Assembly: GCA_903847975.1 (NCBI GenBank) | Contig: CAINFC010000278.1 | Location: 1 to 59,659, forward strand | Source: an uncultured Acidobacteriota bacterium | GTDB taxonomy: Bacteria; Acidobacteriota; UBA6911; CAINFC01 | Length of the DNA: 59,659 bases | Direction: 5' to 3' | The notes under the pieces: generated by a model | Told to the model about the DNA's origin: nothing | The model's input: only the letters and a program-made list of their open reading frames with translations | The model's database searches: none | Shown here: positions 37,896 through 46,944 of the stretch, in pieces | Numbering within the stretch: the stretch's first letter is position 1 | How the letters are laid out: each line of letters opens with the position of its first letter | Made by a program: the position numbers and the translations under genes

Positions 37896-37924
37896 GAAAT
37901 ACATTTAAGTGATAACGGTGTAAA
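37896..37924 (-). promoter_or_regulatory. Possible promoter for the nucleotidyltransferase gene
   Basis: On the minus strand TTTACA (37924-37919) and TATTTC (37901-37896) are spaced by 17 bases, about 60 bases before the ATG at 37835. The -35 matches consensus at five positions; the -10 is weak. Confidence 0.3.
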
Positions 37925-37995
37925 AAGTCAAAAAATTGTACCTTTGCCTTCCGCAAAAAGTGAGCTAAACCTCGAGCCCTGTTGCCGGAAAAGAG

Positions 37996-39123
37996 TTGAA
38001 CAAGCCGACCATCACCCCGACCACTCCCGCCAGCGACGCAACCGCGTCCGCGCCCGGCCATCACCCGGAAAAACCGTTGGGAAGGAGTCAGCTGTCCGGC
38101 CGCGAGTTATATGTGGAAGGGTTGTGCAAGTCGTTCGGCGCGGTACAGGTTCTCGACCACGTTTCCTTCGAAGTCCACAGCGGAGAATTCGTCACGTTGC
38201 TCGGACCCTCCGGCTGCGGCAAAACGACCCTGCTCCGAATCCTGGCTGGCCTGGAAGTGCCTGATCGGGGCCGGGTCCGGCTGGGCAGCACGGACCTGAC
38301 CCTCTGGCCGGCCAACCGGAGGCCGATCAATACGGTGTTTCAGAACTATGCCCTCTTTCCCCACCTCAACGTGTTTGAAAACGTGGCTTTCGGCCTTCGG
38401 GCCCGGCGCAGGGAGCCGGGGGAAATACGGCAGCGGGTCCTGGATGCCCTGGCGATGCTGCAGCTGGACGGATATGAAAAGCGCGCGGTGCAAACCCTCT
38501 CCGGCGGGCAGAAGCAGAGGGTGGCCCTGGCGCGGGCCCTGGTGAACGAGCCGGACGTGCTGCTGCTGGACGAGCCCATGTCGGCGCTGGATGCCAAGCT
38601 GCGGGCCGAAGTGCAGATCGAGCTGCGGCGGCTGCAGCGGCGGCTGGGAAGAACCTTTGTACTGGTGACCCACGACCAGAATGAAGCCATGACCGTCAGC
38701 GACCGGTTGCTGGTCATGCGCACCGGGCAGATCGTGCAGACCGGCTCCCCGACGGAAGTATACGACCACCCCGTGGACCGGTTTGTCGCCGAGTTTCTCG
38801 GCCTGGCCAACCTGATTCCGGCCTGGCACGAGGAGGGCAGGCTTTGCAGTGCCTTCGGGGTGCTGGTTCCCGCCCGGCCTCCCGGGTGGGAAAAAGGAAC
38901 GCTGGCCATCCGCCCGGAGCGGATAAGGCTGCATTCCGAACCGCCGGGCCAAAACGGCATTCGCGCCACGGTGGCCGAAGTGATTCACCAGGGAACCCAC
39001 CTGGACCTTTTCACCGAGCCGCATGTCCTGCGGGTCCGGGCTTCCACGGAAACGGGGGTGCGGCGTGGCGATCCGGTCTGGCTGGAGCTGCCGGAAAAGT
39101 ACCTGGAGGTCCTCCGTGACTGA
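37996..39123 (+). CDS. potA: Spermidine/putrescine ABC transporter ATP-binding protein
   Basis: 375 residues, starting at TTG (GGAAAAGAG just upstream); no suitable ATG exists. Walker A GPSGCGKTT is near residue 73, the ABC signature LSGGQKQRVALARAL near 165, Walker B VLLLDEPMSALD and the H-loop LVTHDQNEA after it. The C-terminal TOBE domain (LAIRPERIRL) is typical of PotA/CysA/MalK importers. The following genes give a complete polyamine transporter, which fixes the assignment. The end overlaps potB by 8 bases. Confidence 0.93.
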   Translation: MNKPTITPTTPASDATASAPGHHPEKPLGRSQLSGRELYVEGLCKSFGAVQVLDHVSFEVHSGEFVTLLGPSGCGKTTLLRILAGLEVPDRGRVRLGSTDLTLWPANRRPINTVFQNYALFPHLNVFENVAFGLRARRREPGEIRQRVLDALAMLQLDGYEKRAVQTLSGGQKQRVALARALVNEPDVLLLDEPMSALDAKLRAEVQIELRRLQRRLGRTFVLVTHDQNEAMTVSDRLLVMRTGQIVQTGSPTEVYDHPVDRFVAEFLGLANLIPAWHEEGRLCSAFGVLVPARPPGWEKGTLAIRPERIRLHSEPPGQNGIRATVAEVIHQGTHLDLFTEPHVLRVRASTETGVRRGDPVWLELPEKYLEVLRD

Positions 39124-40021
39124 CTGGATCGTCTGGTTCGGAGAGCTGACCCACCCGAGGCGCCTGCGGGTGCGCGGCTCCCTGTTTCTGTCCGGATCCC
39201 TTTTCTGGCTGAGCGCCGGACTGACCGCGCCCATGCTCGTTCTGGTTTTCATGGCCTTCGCCCGGCGCAGCCCGTATGGGGAAATCATCTGGAACATCAG
39301 TCCGGACAACTTCCTGCGACTGGCCGGCTTCGGCGCTTTCGGCTGGACCGCCGACTACCTGTGGATCCTGGCCCGCAGCGCCTGGATGGCCTCGGTCACC
39401 ACGCTGCTCTCCGTGGGGATTGCCTATCCGCTTGCCTTCTGGATCGCCCTTCGCCCTCCGCGCACCCGCAACCTGTGGTTTGCCCTGGTGGTGATTCCTT
39501 TCTGCACCAACCTGGTGATCCGGACCTACGCCTGGATGCTGATCCTCTCCAACCAGATGCCGCCGGCCCGGTTCCTGCAGTGGCTTGGCTGGCTGGCCCC
39601 GGAAGCGGCGCTGTATCCGGGAGCGGGCGCCGTCTTTCTGGGAATGGTGGCCAGCTCCCTGCCGTTTGCCGCTTTGCCGATCTACACCAACGTGGAGCGG
39701 CTGGACTGGTCGCTGGTGGAGGCCGCCCAGGACCTCTACGGCGGCAGGTGGGCGGTTTTCCGGCATGCGATTTTCGCCCAGACCCAGCCCGGACTTCTGG
39801 CCGGGATTATTCTGACGTTCATTCCCGCCATGGGCGCTTTTGTCGTTCCGGACCTGCTGGGCGGAGCGCGGACCTGGCTGGTGGGCAATCTGATCCAGCA
39901 GCAGTTCGGACCCAGCCGCGACTGGCCGTTCGGAGCGGCGGTCAGCCTCGGGCTGATGGTCCTGACCCTGGCGGGGCTGTTTCTGCTCCGGCGGCTGGAA
40001 GCGGCGCACCGGGAAACATGA
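39116..40021 (+). CDS. potB: Spermidine/putrescine ABC transporter permease PotB
   Basis: 301 residues from the GTG at 39116, which has GGAGG 6 bases upstream and overlaps the potA stop. Six transmembrane helices are visible. The EAA-type coupling loop is VEAAQDLYGGRWAVFRHAIFAQTQPG near residue 200, and VIRTYAWM is characteristic of PotB. It forms the inner-membrane channel with PotC. Its TGA overlaps the potC ATG. Confidence 0.93.
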   Translation: MTDWIVWFGELTHPRRLRVRGSLFLSGSLFWLSAGLTAPMLVLVFMAFARRSPYGEIIWNISPDNFLRLAGFGAFGWTADYLWILARSAWMASVTTLLSVGIAYPLAFWIALRPPRTRNLWFALVVIPFCTNLVIRTYAWMLILSNQMPPARFLQWLGWLAPEAALYPGAGAVFLGMVASSLPFAALPIYTNVERLDWSLVEAAQDLYGGRWAVFRHAIFAQTQPGLLAGIILTFIPAMGAFVVPDLLGGARTWLVGNLIQQQFGPSRDWPFGAAVSLGLMVLTLAGLFLLRRLEAAHRET

Positions 40022-40821
40022 AACACCGGCTTCCGCAATGGGTCGCACTGTTTGCCGTTGCAGGGCTGGCGCTGCTTTACCTGCCCATGCTGGCCGTCGC
40101 GGTTTTTTCGCTGAACGTCTCCCGATATGGCTTGGTCTGGCGGGGATTCACGCTGGACTGGTATGTGCGGCTTTTCCAGAATCCCTACATCCTGGATGCC
40201 GCCTGGAATACGCTTGTTCTGGCCCTGGTTTCCACCCTGATTGCCACGGTGCTGGGAACCCTGATGGCTTTGGGTATGCACCGCTTTCCCTGGCCCGCCT
40301 CCTTCCGGCGCTTTCTGGACTTCAGCGTGTATCTTCCGGTCATCACGCCGGATATTATTTTTGCGGTGGCGGCAGTCACCGCATTCATCCTGCTGCGCTC
40401 GGCCTGGTCGGTTTTTGAGCCCGGTCTGTTTACCATGATCTGTGCCCACGTGACATTTCAGATTGCATTTGTGGAGCTGGTGGTGGCCGGGCGGCTGGCA
40501 GTCATCGGGCGGCAGGTGGAAGAAGCCGCCCGGGATCTGTATGCCGATTCCTGGACCATCCTGCGGCACATCACGCTTCCCCTGCTGGCACCGGGGATCG
40601 CTGCCGGAGCGATGCTGGCTTTCACCCTTTCGCTGGACGATTTCGTCATCAGCTTTTTTACGTCCGGTCCGGACTCGGTTACCCTGCCGATCTTCATTTA
40701 TTCCTCGCTGCGGCGCGGCGTCACCCCGGAAATTCATGCCCTTTCCACCCTGATCTTCCTGGTCACCGTTCTTCTGGTTCTGGCGGTCCAGTTTTTAACC
40801 CGCACACAAAAAGAGGTCTGA
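40018..40821 (+). CDS. potC: Spermidine/putrescine ABC transporter permease PotC
   Basis: 267 residues from the ATG at 40018 (ATGA overlap with potB); the open frame upstream is inside potB. Six transmembrane helices are visible. The coupling loop is VEEAARDLYADSWTILRHITLPLLAPG. FTLSLDDFVISFF and SVTLPIFIYSSLRRGVTPEI are hallmark PotC stretches. It pairs with PotB in the membrane and ends 5 bases before potD. Confidence 0.94.
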   Translation: MKHRLPQWVALFAVAGLALLYLPMLAVAVFSLNVSRYGLVWRGFTLDWYVRLFQNPYILDAAWNTLVLALVSTLIATVLGTLMALGMHRFPWPASFRRFLDFSVYLPVITPDIIFAVAAVTAFILLRSAWSVFEPGLFTMICAHVTFQIAFVELVVAGRLAVIGRQVEEAARDLYADSWTILRHITLPLLAPGIAAGAMLAFTLSLDDFVISFFTSGPDSVTLPIFIYSSLRRGVTPEIHALSTLIFLVTVLLVLAVQFLTRTQKEV

Positions 40822-40826
40822 ACCCC

Positions 40827-41879
40827 ATGCGCACCATTCTTGCCCTTTGTCTTCTTTTTTCGGTCCTGGCCGCGGGCTGCCAATCCCCGGCGGAAAAAAG
40901 CCCGGAGGCCCCGAAGAGCCTGACGGTTTTCCTCTGGTCGGAATACATCGATCCCGCCCTGGTGGCCGATTTCGAAAAAGCCACGGGAATCAAGGTCCGG
41001 CTGGATGTCTATGAGTCCACCGAGGACATGCTGGCCAAACTCAAGCAGAGCACCGGGCAGTACGACGTGGTCGTGGCCTCGGACCACATCATTCCGGTCA
41101 TGACCAAGCTCGACCTCCTGCAGAGCCTGGATCTGCGGCGGATACCCCGTGCGTCCAATGTGGCTCCCAAGTTCAGGAATGCCCCGTATGATCCGGAAAA
41201 CCGCTTCAGTCTTCCCTATCAATGGGGGACAGTCGGCCTGATGTACCGCAAGGACAAGCTGCCCAACTTCGATCCCTCCTGGGGTGCGGTGCTCGAGCCG
41301 GCCCGGCAGCCGGGGCCGGTGGTGCTGATCGATTCCATGCGCGACATGATGGCCGGGGCCCTGATTTACAAAGGATTTTCTCCGAACAGCCGCAAGGCGG
41401 AGGAGCTCCGCGCCGCCGGGGATTCCATCCTTAAAGCCAAGGAGGGAAAGGTATTGGGATTTGAAGGGGGAGTCGGGGGCGTAAAGAAAGTCCTGGCCGG
41501 CGAGGCGCTGATTGCCATCGTTTACAACGGGGATGCCATCCGGGAAACGGATCCGAATACGGCATTCGCGTTGCCCAAAGAAGGGACGATCCTCTGGGTG
41601 GATGCCATGACGGTACCGAAGCAGGCGCCCAACCCGGAAGGCGCCCACCGGTTCATCGACTTTATCCTGGATGCCGAAAACGGAGCCCGACTCTCGAATT
41701 TCAACCGCTACGCGACCCCCAACCAGTCGAGCCTGTCGAAGATTGCCCCGGAAGACCGGGCCAATCCGGCCATCTATCCGCCGGACGCCGTGGTGGAACA
41801 AATGAGCTACCTGGTCGACATCGGCGAGGACACCCGGCTCTACGACGAAGTATGGACGCGCATCAAGGCGCGCCAGTAA
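40827..41879 (+). CDS. potD: Polyamine-binding lipoprotein PotD/PotF-like
   Basis: 350 residues. The lipobox LAAGC puts the acylated Cys at about residue 18, so it is membrane-tethered. The periplasmic-binding fold begins LTVFLWSEYIDPALVADFEKATGIKV and contains YDVVVASDHIIPVM and PYQWGTVGLMYRKD, classic PotD/PotF features. The C-terminus has WVDAMTVPKQAPNPEGAHRFIDFIL. It captures spermidine or putrescine for PotABC. It is the last gene of the compact potABCD operon; a repeat follows within 32 bases. Confidence 0.92.
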   Translation: MRTILALCLLFSVLAAGCQSPAEKSPEAPKSLTVFLWSEYIDPALVADFEKATGIKVRLDVYESTEDMLAKLKQSTGQYDVVVASDHIIPVMTKLDLLQSLDLRRIPRASNVAPKFRNAPYDPENRFSLPYQWGTVGLMYRKDKLPNFDPSWGAVLEPARQPGPVVLIDSMRDMMAGALIYKGFSPNSRKAEELRAAGDSILKAKEGKVLGFEGGVGGVKKVLAGEALIAIVYNGDAIRETDPNTAFALPKEGTILWVDAMTVPKQAPNPEGAHRFIDFILDAENGARLSNFNRYATPNQSSLSKIAPEDRANPAIYPPDAVVEQMSYLVDIGEDTRLYDEVWTRIKARQ

Positions 41880-41910
41880 AGTTCGGGTATGCCTTGGAGC
41901 CGCGCTCTTT

Positions 41911-41946
41911 TTTCACAGGAAGACAGGAAGATCGGGAAGAGAAAAG
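41911..41946 (+). repeat. CACAGGAAG-type interspersed repeat, copy
   Basis: TTTCACAGGAAGACAGGAAG followed by ATCGGGAAGAG lies between the convergent potD and Rrf2 genes, in a 93-base gap. It is nearly identical to the minus-strand copy at 15604-15643. Confidence 0.6.
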
Positions 41947-41972
41947 GATTCGGATACTTTACCGGATTCCGG

Positions 41973-42422
41973 TTATATGCTGAAATCCAGCGCCGCCTTC
42001 TGCCGGAGCTGCTTCTCCTGCTCCACCAGATCTCGAAAGCTGGTCCCGTTGTAAACATCCTCCACCGCCAGTTTGGCGCGGTTCCAGAGATGGGCCAGAA
42101 CGCAGTTGTCTTTCAGCGGGCAGCAGGGGGGCTTTTTGTCGGAGATGCACTTGACCGGTACCTGCGGCCCGTCGATCAGGCGGACAATTTCCCCGACAGT
42201 CACTGTCGAGGGATCGCGGACCAGCAGGTAGCCGCCCTGGATCCCTCTTTTCGATTCGATCAAGCCCGTCGATTTCAGCTCACTCAGGATATTTTCCAGG
42301 AACCTCTGCGGGATTCCCTGGTTGGCGGCGATCATGCTGATGGCAAAAGGCCCGGCCCCAAAATGCTTGGACAATTCAAAAATGGCCCTCACGGCATATT
42401 GGCATTTCTGGGAAAGATTCAA
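41973..42422 (-). CDS. Rrf2-family transcriptional regulator with Cys cluster
   Basis: 149 residues from the TTG at 42422. An ATG at 42434 is in frame but has no ribosome site, whereas GGAGG lies 5 bases before the TTG, and MNLSQKCQYAVRAIFELS matches the usual Rrf2 start. The winged helix includes GIPQRFLENILSELKSTGLIESKRGIQGGYLL. Four Cys in CISDKKPPCCPLKDNC near residue 97 could ligate an Fe-S cluster as in IscR, with altered spacing. The divergent metY suggests a CymR- or IscR-like regulator of sulfur metabolism; this is inference. Confidence 0.87.
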   Translation of the reverse strand: MNLSQKCQYAVRAIFELSKHFGAGPFAISMIAANQGIPQRFLENILSELKSTGLIESKRGIQGGYLLVRDPSTVTVGEIVRLIDGPQVPVKCISDKKPPCCPLKDNCVLAHLWNRAKLAVEDVYNGTSFRDLVEQEKQLRQKAALDFSI

Positions 42423-42427
42423 ACCAG

Positions 42428-42432
42428 CCTCC
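42428..42432 (-). promoter_or_regulatory. Shine-Dalgarno that decides the Rrf2 start
   Basis: GGAGG on the minus strand lies 5 bases before TTG 42422 and inside the first codons of the alternative ATG reading. This favours the TTG start. Confidence 0.6.
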
Positions 42433-42576
42433 ATGTTGCGATCGGAAAAGAATTCAGCAGCAATGATATTCTATAAACCACATTAAATCGATAGACATTA
42501 TAATAGAAAAACAGAATATTACAAAAAGTGCAGAAATATTTGAAATTAGCGCCGAATCGAAATATTGGAAAAAACC

Positions 42577-42605
42577 TTGACTCTGTTTTTAAAGTACACT
42601 ATCTT
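42577..42605 (+). promoter_or_regulatory. Sigma70-type promoter for metY
   Basis: TTGACT (42577-42582) and TATCTT (42600-42605) are separated by exactly 17 bases, about 70 bases before the metY ATG. The whole 42435-42677 gap between the Rrf2 gene and metY is AT-rich, unlike the rest of the window. A further palindromic ATTATAAT (42497-42504) may serve the divergent gene. Confidence 0.58.
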
Positions 42606-42677
42606 TATAGACTTATTGGTAATTAATTTGGGTTCAACAGACCAACAGAGGATTGGGAAATTCAGGAGAACGACATT

Positions 42678-43976
42678 ATGAGCAATGCATACAGACTGGG
42701 AACACAGGCCCTTCATGCCGGTCAGGTGGACGATCCGACCACGCATGCCCGGGCCGTGCCGATTTACGCGACTTCCTCCTACAACTTTGTGAATACCGAA
42801 CACGCCGCAAATCTTTTTGCCTTGAAAGAATTCGGTAATATCTACTCGCGTCTGATGAATCCGACCAACGATGTGCTGGAAAAAAGAATAGCCGCGCTGG
42901 ATGGCGGAGCCGCCGGCCTGGCTTTCGCCAGCGGCCAGGCTGCCATTACTGCGGCGATTCTGACCATTACCCACAGCGGCCAGAACTTTGTGTCATCCAC
43001 CAGTCTTTATGGCGGTACCTGGACGCTTTTTACCCAGACGTTCAAAAAGCTGGGGATTGAGGTTCGCTTCTACGATCCCAGCCGTCCCGAGGAGATCTCT
43101 TCGCTGGTCGACAGCCAGACCCGCCTGGTCTACCTGGAAAGCATCGGGAATCCCAAGAACGATGTTCCCGACTTCCGGAAGATTACGGAAATTGCACACC
43201 GCCACGGCCTCCCGGTGGTGGTGGACAACACGGTAACCACCCCGCTCCTTCTGCGGCCGATCGAACACGGAGCCGATATTGTGGTCTACTCGGCAACCAA
43301 GTTTCTGGGAGGGCACGGCGTGCACGTCGGCGGCCTGATTGTCGACAGCGGGAATTTCCCCTGGGCCGACAACCCGGAAAAATGGCCGGAATTCACCGCT
43401 CCGGACGATGCCTACCATGGCGTGGTTTTCACGGAGGCGCTCAAGCCTATCGGCAACATTGCCTACATCATTCACATCCGCACCCATTGGCTCCGCGATA
43501 CGGGGGCCTGCATGAGCCCCTTTGCCGCTTTTCTTTTCCTGCTGGGCATCGAGACCCTGCACCTGCGGGTGCCCAAGCACTCGGAAAATGCCCTGGCCGT
43601 GGCGCAATTTCTTCAAACGCACCCGGCGGTGTCCTGGGTGAATTACCCCGGCCTGCCGACGCACTCCCACCATGAAAATGCCTGCAGGTACCTGCCCAGC
43701 GGTCAGGGAGCCATCATCGGCTTCGGCATCCGGGGCGGGGCGCCGGCTGCGGTGAAGTTCATCAATAACGTGCGGCTGGCCAGCCACCTGGCCAACATCG
43801 GGGATGCCAAAACGCTGGTGATCCACCCGGCCTCGACCACCCACTCCCAGCTGAGCGAGTCGGAACTGGCACAGACGGGCGTCACCCCGGATTTTATACG
43901 CCTCTCGGTGGGGATCGAAGACGTCCGGGACATCATCGCGGACCTGGACCAGGCGCTCAACGCCGCGCAGGAATAG
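42678..43976 (+). CDS. metY: O-acetylhomoserine sulfhydrylase / aminocarboxypropyltransferase
   Basis: 432 residues, of the Cys/Met-metabolism PLP enzyme family. It makes homocysteine directly from O-acetylhomoserine and sulfide. Family motifs are [22 protein letters not shown], the [22 protein letters not shown] binding region, [19 protein letters not shown], and the PLP lysine in [11 protein letters not shown] near residue 209. The length (about 430) fits MetY rather than the shorter MetB/MetC. An AT-rich promoter region separates it from a divergent Rrf2 regulator that probably controls it. Confidence 0.94.
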   Translation: MSNAYRLGTQALHAGQVDDPTTHARAVPIYATSSYNFVNTEHAANLFALKEFGNIYSRLMNPTNDVLEKRIAALDGGAAGLAFASGQAAITAAILTITHSGQNFVSSTSLYGGTWTLFTQTFKKLGIEVRFYDPSRPEEISSLVDSQTRLVYLESIGNPKNDVPDFRKITEIAHRHGLPVVVDNTVTTPLLLRPIEHGADIVVYSATKFLGGHGVHVGGLIVDSGNFPWADNPEKWPEFTAPDDAYHGVVFTEALKPIGNIAYIIHIRTHWLRDTGACMSPFAAFLFLLGIETLHLRVPKHSENALAVAQFLQTHPAVSWVNYPGLPTHSHHENACRYLPSGQGAIIGFGIRGGAPAAVKFINNVRLASHLANIGDAKTLVIHPASTTHSQLSESELAQTGVTPDFIRLSVGIEDVRDIIADLDQALNAAQE

Positions 43977-43985
43977 CGGCCAGCC

Positions 43986-44021
43986 TATCCGGCGCTCTTT
44001 CCAGGGCGCAACGCCGGGATA
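43986..44021. other. Imperfect hairpin after metY
   Basis: TATCCGGCG (43986-43994) and CGCCGGGATA (44012-44021) can pair with one bulge. A poly-T tract is absent, so this is at best a weak terminator. Confidence 0.3.
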
Positions 44022-44062
44022 AAAGCAGCCGTCATGATTGCTTCCGAAGGGGTAAGGAATTT

Positions 44063-46045
44063 ATGAAGCGTGCACTGCTCTGGATTGCTTTGTGGCTGGC
44101 CGGATCCGCATCCGCTTGGACGGCGGCGGATCCGCAACCGGCCGGCCCGCCGGAGTCCGCACCGCAGGTCGCGATACTGGGCAGCAGGAACGGGCGGAGT
44201 GCCGCCGCCATCCGTCTGGAGGCGTCGCTCGATCGGGGTCAAGTTACCTTTTTAGGTTTGGACACCGAAGGCGGAGACCGGAGCCGTATCAATCTGCTGC
44301 GATCCGCAATGGCGCTGTCGGCCCGCACCCGCGAAGGGCGGGTCGAACTGAAGGCCAGCGGAAGCCGGCAAGGCAGCGATGCCATCGTCTTCCGATTGTC
44401 GGGCGCGGAGGTGGAAATCACCTGGAAAGTCCGTGTTGCCGACGGCGGGATGACGATGTCGTTTGCCGGAAGCGGGTCCGGTCTGGGGCGTATCGAGGGC
44501 CTGGAACTGGTTTTCCCCTTTGAGGTGAAAACGGCCGTTACTTCCATGATCAGCAGCCAATGGGGCCCGGACGGCAAATTCCGGCTTCCGGCCATCCTGA
44601 GCGCTCCGGACCTGGGTCAGCTGCTGGTCCGCGCTTCCGGCCGCCGGCCTACGGCAGGGCGCATGGAAGGAAGCCGCGCGGGAAAATCGCTTACGGTTAC
44701 CCTGGAGCTTCCGGCTCCCGTAACGCGCGCCGCCACCGAACTGCGGTTCACTCCGGTGGTGCTGCCGGTAGCCGAGGGATATCGCGACGCAAAGCGCTGG
44801 GCGGCGGCCCGGCGCGGGTGGTTTAACCTGGTTCAGCAGAGCTGCGGCGCTTCCGGCGGGGGCCTCGACGTCCACGGCGTCTGGGCCAACAACGCCCTCA
44901 GCGATCCGGTGAGCAGCGTTCTCTATATGCTCGGCGACGCGACCGTTCTGGTACCGGAACTGGCCCCGGGCGTTACCATGGCGCCCATCCTCCGGCATAC
45001 CGTGGATTACTGGATCGACCACCGGACCGACGCGGACGGTCTCGTAGCCTATACCGCCGGCGGACGAAGGCAGAACGTGATGGACTCCAACCCGGCGGTT
45101 CTCATCGGTGCGTGGTGCTACGTCAAGGCTTCCTCTGACATGAATTGGCTTCGGCAGCGCATCGGCCGGCTGGAATTCCTGTCGCGCTATATGGAGCAGC
45201 GCGATGTGGACGCGGATGGCCTGATCGAGTCCAAGCAGAGCGGCAACAGCGGCTCGCGGCCGCCCCGCGAACCGGACTGCGCCTGGGACTGCTACATCAG
45301 CGGCCATAAGAATGCCTACGTGAACGCGCTGGCCTACCGGGCCTGGCTGGGGCTGGCGGACCTGGAGCGCCGGCTGGGGCAGAGGGACCGGGAGCAGCGA
45401 TACCGCGACCTGGCCCGCCGGCTCCGGGCGGCATTTGCCGACGCTTTCTACAATCCCGCCACCGGCTGGCTCGGCTTCTGGCGCAGTCGGGACGGCCAGC
45501 TTCACGATCTGCATATGGACGCGCCCACCAGCCTGGCCGTCGGCTTCGGGCTGCTGGACCGCGAGAGCGGGCGCACCATGCTCCGGCGATACTGGGAAGA
45601 TCTCGGCAAGACCGGGTTTCATCGCTTCGACCTGGGCGTTCCGATCAACCTGCGGCCCGTTCCGAAGGAAGAAATGGAGCACTACACCGAGTTCCAGCAT
45701 TTCCTCAATGGCGGCTGCGGCGTGAGCAACACGGCCTACCTGCTGGATGCCTTTCAGACCGTGGGGATGACCCGGGAGGCCGACCTGATTCTGGAGGCGA
45801 TGCTCCGACGCCAGAAGGAGGGTGTCTTTCCCAACGGCGGCGGATTTCAGAACGGATTTGTGGACCGCATGGGCGGGGGGGCGGAAGTGTTCGACTGGAG
45901 CGGCAATCCCACCGGGTACGAAGGGCACCTGGTCTACTGCTGGGCCTTTCTGCACTCCATGCTGCGCCGGGAGCCGGCGATATTTCCGCGGGTTCTGCCG
46001 CCGGCCGACGGACCGCCTCCGATTTCCACCTCAGGAACGCCCTGA
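44063..46045 (+). CDS. Secreted six-hairpin glycosidase-like protein
   Basis: 660 residues with a signal peptide (LLWIALWLAGSASAWT) and AAGGA before the ATG. Residues about 60-250 form a beta-sandwich. From about 280 the sequence follows the (alpha/alpha)6 barrel of GH63/GH15/GH78-type enzymes: YWIDHRTDADGLVAYT, DVDADGLIESK, PDCAWDCYISGHKNAYVNALAYRAWLGLADLE, FYNPATGWLGFWR and a C-terminal GHLVYCW. Candidate acids are Asp in the DADGL segments and Glu in the MEHYTEF region, but the exact family is not assigned. It converges on the ABC-importer operon, with which it may share a substrate. Confidence 0.78.
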   Translation: MKRALLWIALWLAGSASAWTAADPQPAGPPESAPQVAILGSRNGRSAAAIRLEASLDRGQVTFLGLDTEGGDRSRINLLRSAMALSARTREGRVELKASGSRQGSDAIVFRLSGAEVEITWKVRVADGGMTMSFAGSGSGLGRIEGLELVFPFEVKTAVTSMISSQWGPDGKFRLPAILSAPDLGQLLVRASGRRPTAGRMEGSRAGKSLTVTLELPAPVTRAATELRFTPVVLPVAEGYRDAKRWAAARRGWFNLVQQSCGASGGGLDVHGVWANNALSDPVSSVLYMLGDATVLVPELAPGVTMAPILRHTVDYWIDHRTDADGLVAYTAGGRRQNVMDSNPAVLIGAWCYVKASSDMNWLRQRIGRLEFLSRYMEQRDVDADGLIESKQSGNSGSRPPREPDCAWDCYISGHKNAYVNALAYRAWLGLADLERRLGQRDREQRYRDLARRLRAAFADAFYNPATGWLGFWRSRDGQLHDLHMDAPTSLAVGFGLLDRESGRTMLRRYWEDLGKTGFHRFDLGVPINLRPVPKEEMEHYTEFQHFLNGGCGVSNTAYLLDAFQTVGMTREADLILEAMLRRQKEGVFPNGGGFQNGFVDRMGGGAEVFDWSGNPTGYEGHLVYCWAFLHSMLRREPAIFPRVLPPADGPPPISTSGTP

Positions 46046-46059
46046 CTTCTTCCTTACTC

Positions 46060-46107
46060 CTTCCTGTGCTGCCCTCCTTGCATCGAATAGACAGGGATCA
46101 CAGGAAG
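46060..46107. other. Inverted CTTCCTGTG/CACAGGAAG pair between convergent genes
   Basis: CTTCCTGTG (46060-46068) and CACAGGAAG (46099-46107) are perfect inverse complements separated by 30 bases, in the gap between the glycosidase and the isomerase gene. It may act as a bidirectional terminator or be a pair of repeat copies. Confidence 0.45.
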
Positions 46108-46128
46108 AAAGGAAGACCGGGAAGCGGA
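46099..46128 (+). repeat. CACAGGAAG-type interspersed repeat, copy
   Basis: CACAGGAAGAAAGGAAGACC followed by GGGAAGCGGA is similar to the copies at 41911 and 36694. It ends at the 3' end of the isomerase gene. Confidence 0.55.
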
Positions 46129-46131
46129 GGG

Positions 46132-46929
46132 TCAGCGAACCCATTCCCGAAGCCGCTCCAGGGTTCTCTGCACCACCTCGGAGGAATTGCCGGTACCGGG
46201 GAAAAACTCCAGGCCGAGAATTCCCGAGTACCCTTCCGCTTTCAAGGCGCCGATGATGGCGGCATACGGAATCCGGCCCGGCCCGGGTTCCGTTCTGCCC
46301 GGAATATCCGCCAGATGAAAGTAGCCGATGCCCTCCTGGTTCTCGCGGATATCGCGGATCACATCCTGTTCCATGACGGACATATGGTAGATATCGTAAA
46401 GGGCCTTGAGCCGCGGATGATGGATCTCCCGGATCAACGGAAAGAGCGCTGTGCAATCGTGAAGCAGATAGCCCGGATGGTCCAGGCGATCGTTCAACGG
46501 CTCGATCAGCAAATCCATTTGCAGACGATCGGACAGCTCCGCCGCGGCCGCCGCCGTCTGCCGCAGGTGATCCAACCAGTGTTCCCGGCACTCCGCCGGC
46601 GGGCCGACCGCCCGTCCATCGGGAAGGAGCGCCTGCGCCAGCAGCATAAGCCGCGGGCATCCGACCTTCTGTGCAAAGCGGGCCGCCTGCTCCAGTTCCG
46701 AGAGAAATCCGGTTCGCTGCCGGGGATCGACCATCCCGAAGGACCGGTTGCCGCTGAGGTTGCATAGCTTCAGGCGGCTGGCCTTCAAGTCGTCCGGTAG
46801 CGACGGGTAATCCTTGTCGCGCCAGTCCCAGATCTCGATTGCTTCGATGCCGTCACGGCGGGCGGCCTCCAGTTTCTGCGGAAAGCTCAGGTCCGGATAC
46901 AGCGTTTCGATACAGAATGCGAATTGCAT
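46132..46929 (-). CDS. Hydroxypyruvate isomerase-like TIM-barrel protein
   Basis: 265 residues; AAAGGAAC precedes the ATG. The Hyi-family pattern is visible: FCIETLYPDLSFPQKLEAARRDGIEAIEIW, the metal Glu in LLIEPLND, ALYDIYHMSVMEQD, FHLADIPGRTEPGPG and LGLEFFPG. Hyi interconverts hydroxypyruvate and tartronate semialdehyde, but many homologues act on other small keto acids or sugars. It is the last gene of the operon with the secreted phosphodiesterase and the ABC importer, so it probably acts on the imported compound. Confidence 0.87.
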   Translation of the reverse strand: MQFAFCIETLYPDLSFPQKLEAARRDGIEAIEIWDWRDKDYPSLPDDLKASRLKLCNLSGNRSFGMVDPRQRTGFLSELEQAARFAQKVGCPRLMLLAQALLPDGRAVGPPAECREHWLDHLRQTAAAAAELSDRLQMDLLIEPLNDRLDHPGYLLHDCTALFPLIREIHHPRLKALYDIYHMSVMEQDVIRDIRENQEGIGYFHLADIPGRTEPGPGRIPYAAIIGALKAEGYSGILGLEFFPGTGNSSEVVQRTLERLREWVR

Positions 46930-46944
46930 GGTTCCTTTGTGTGG

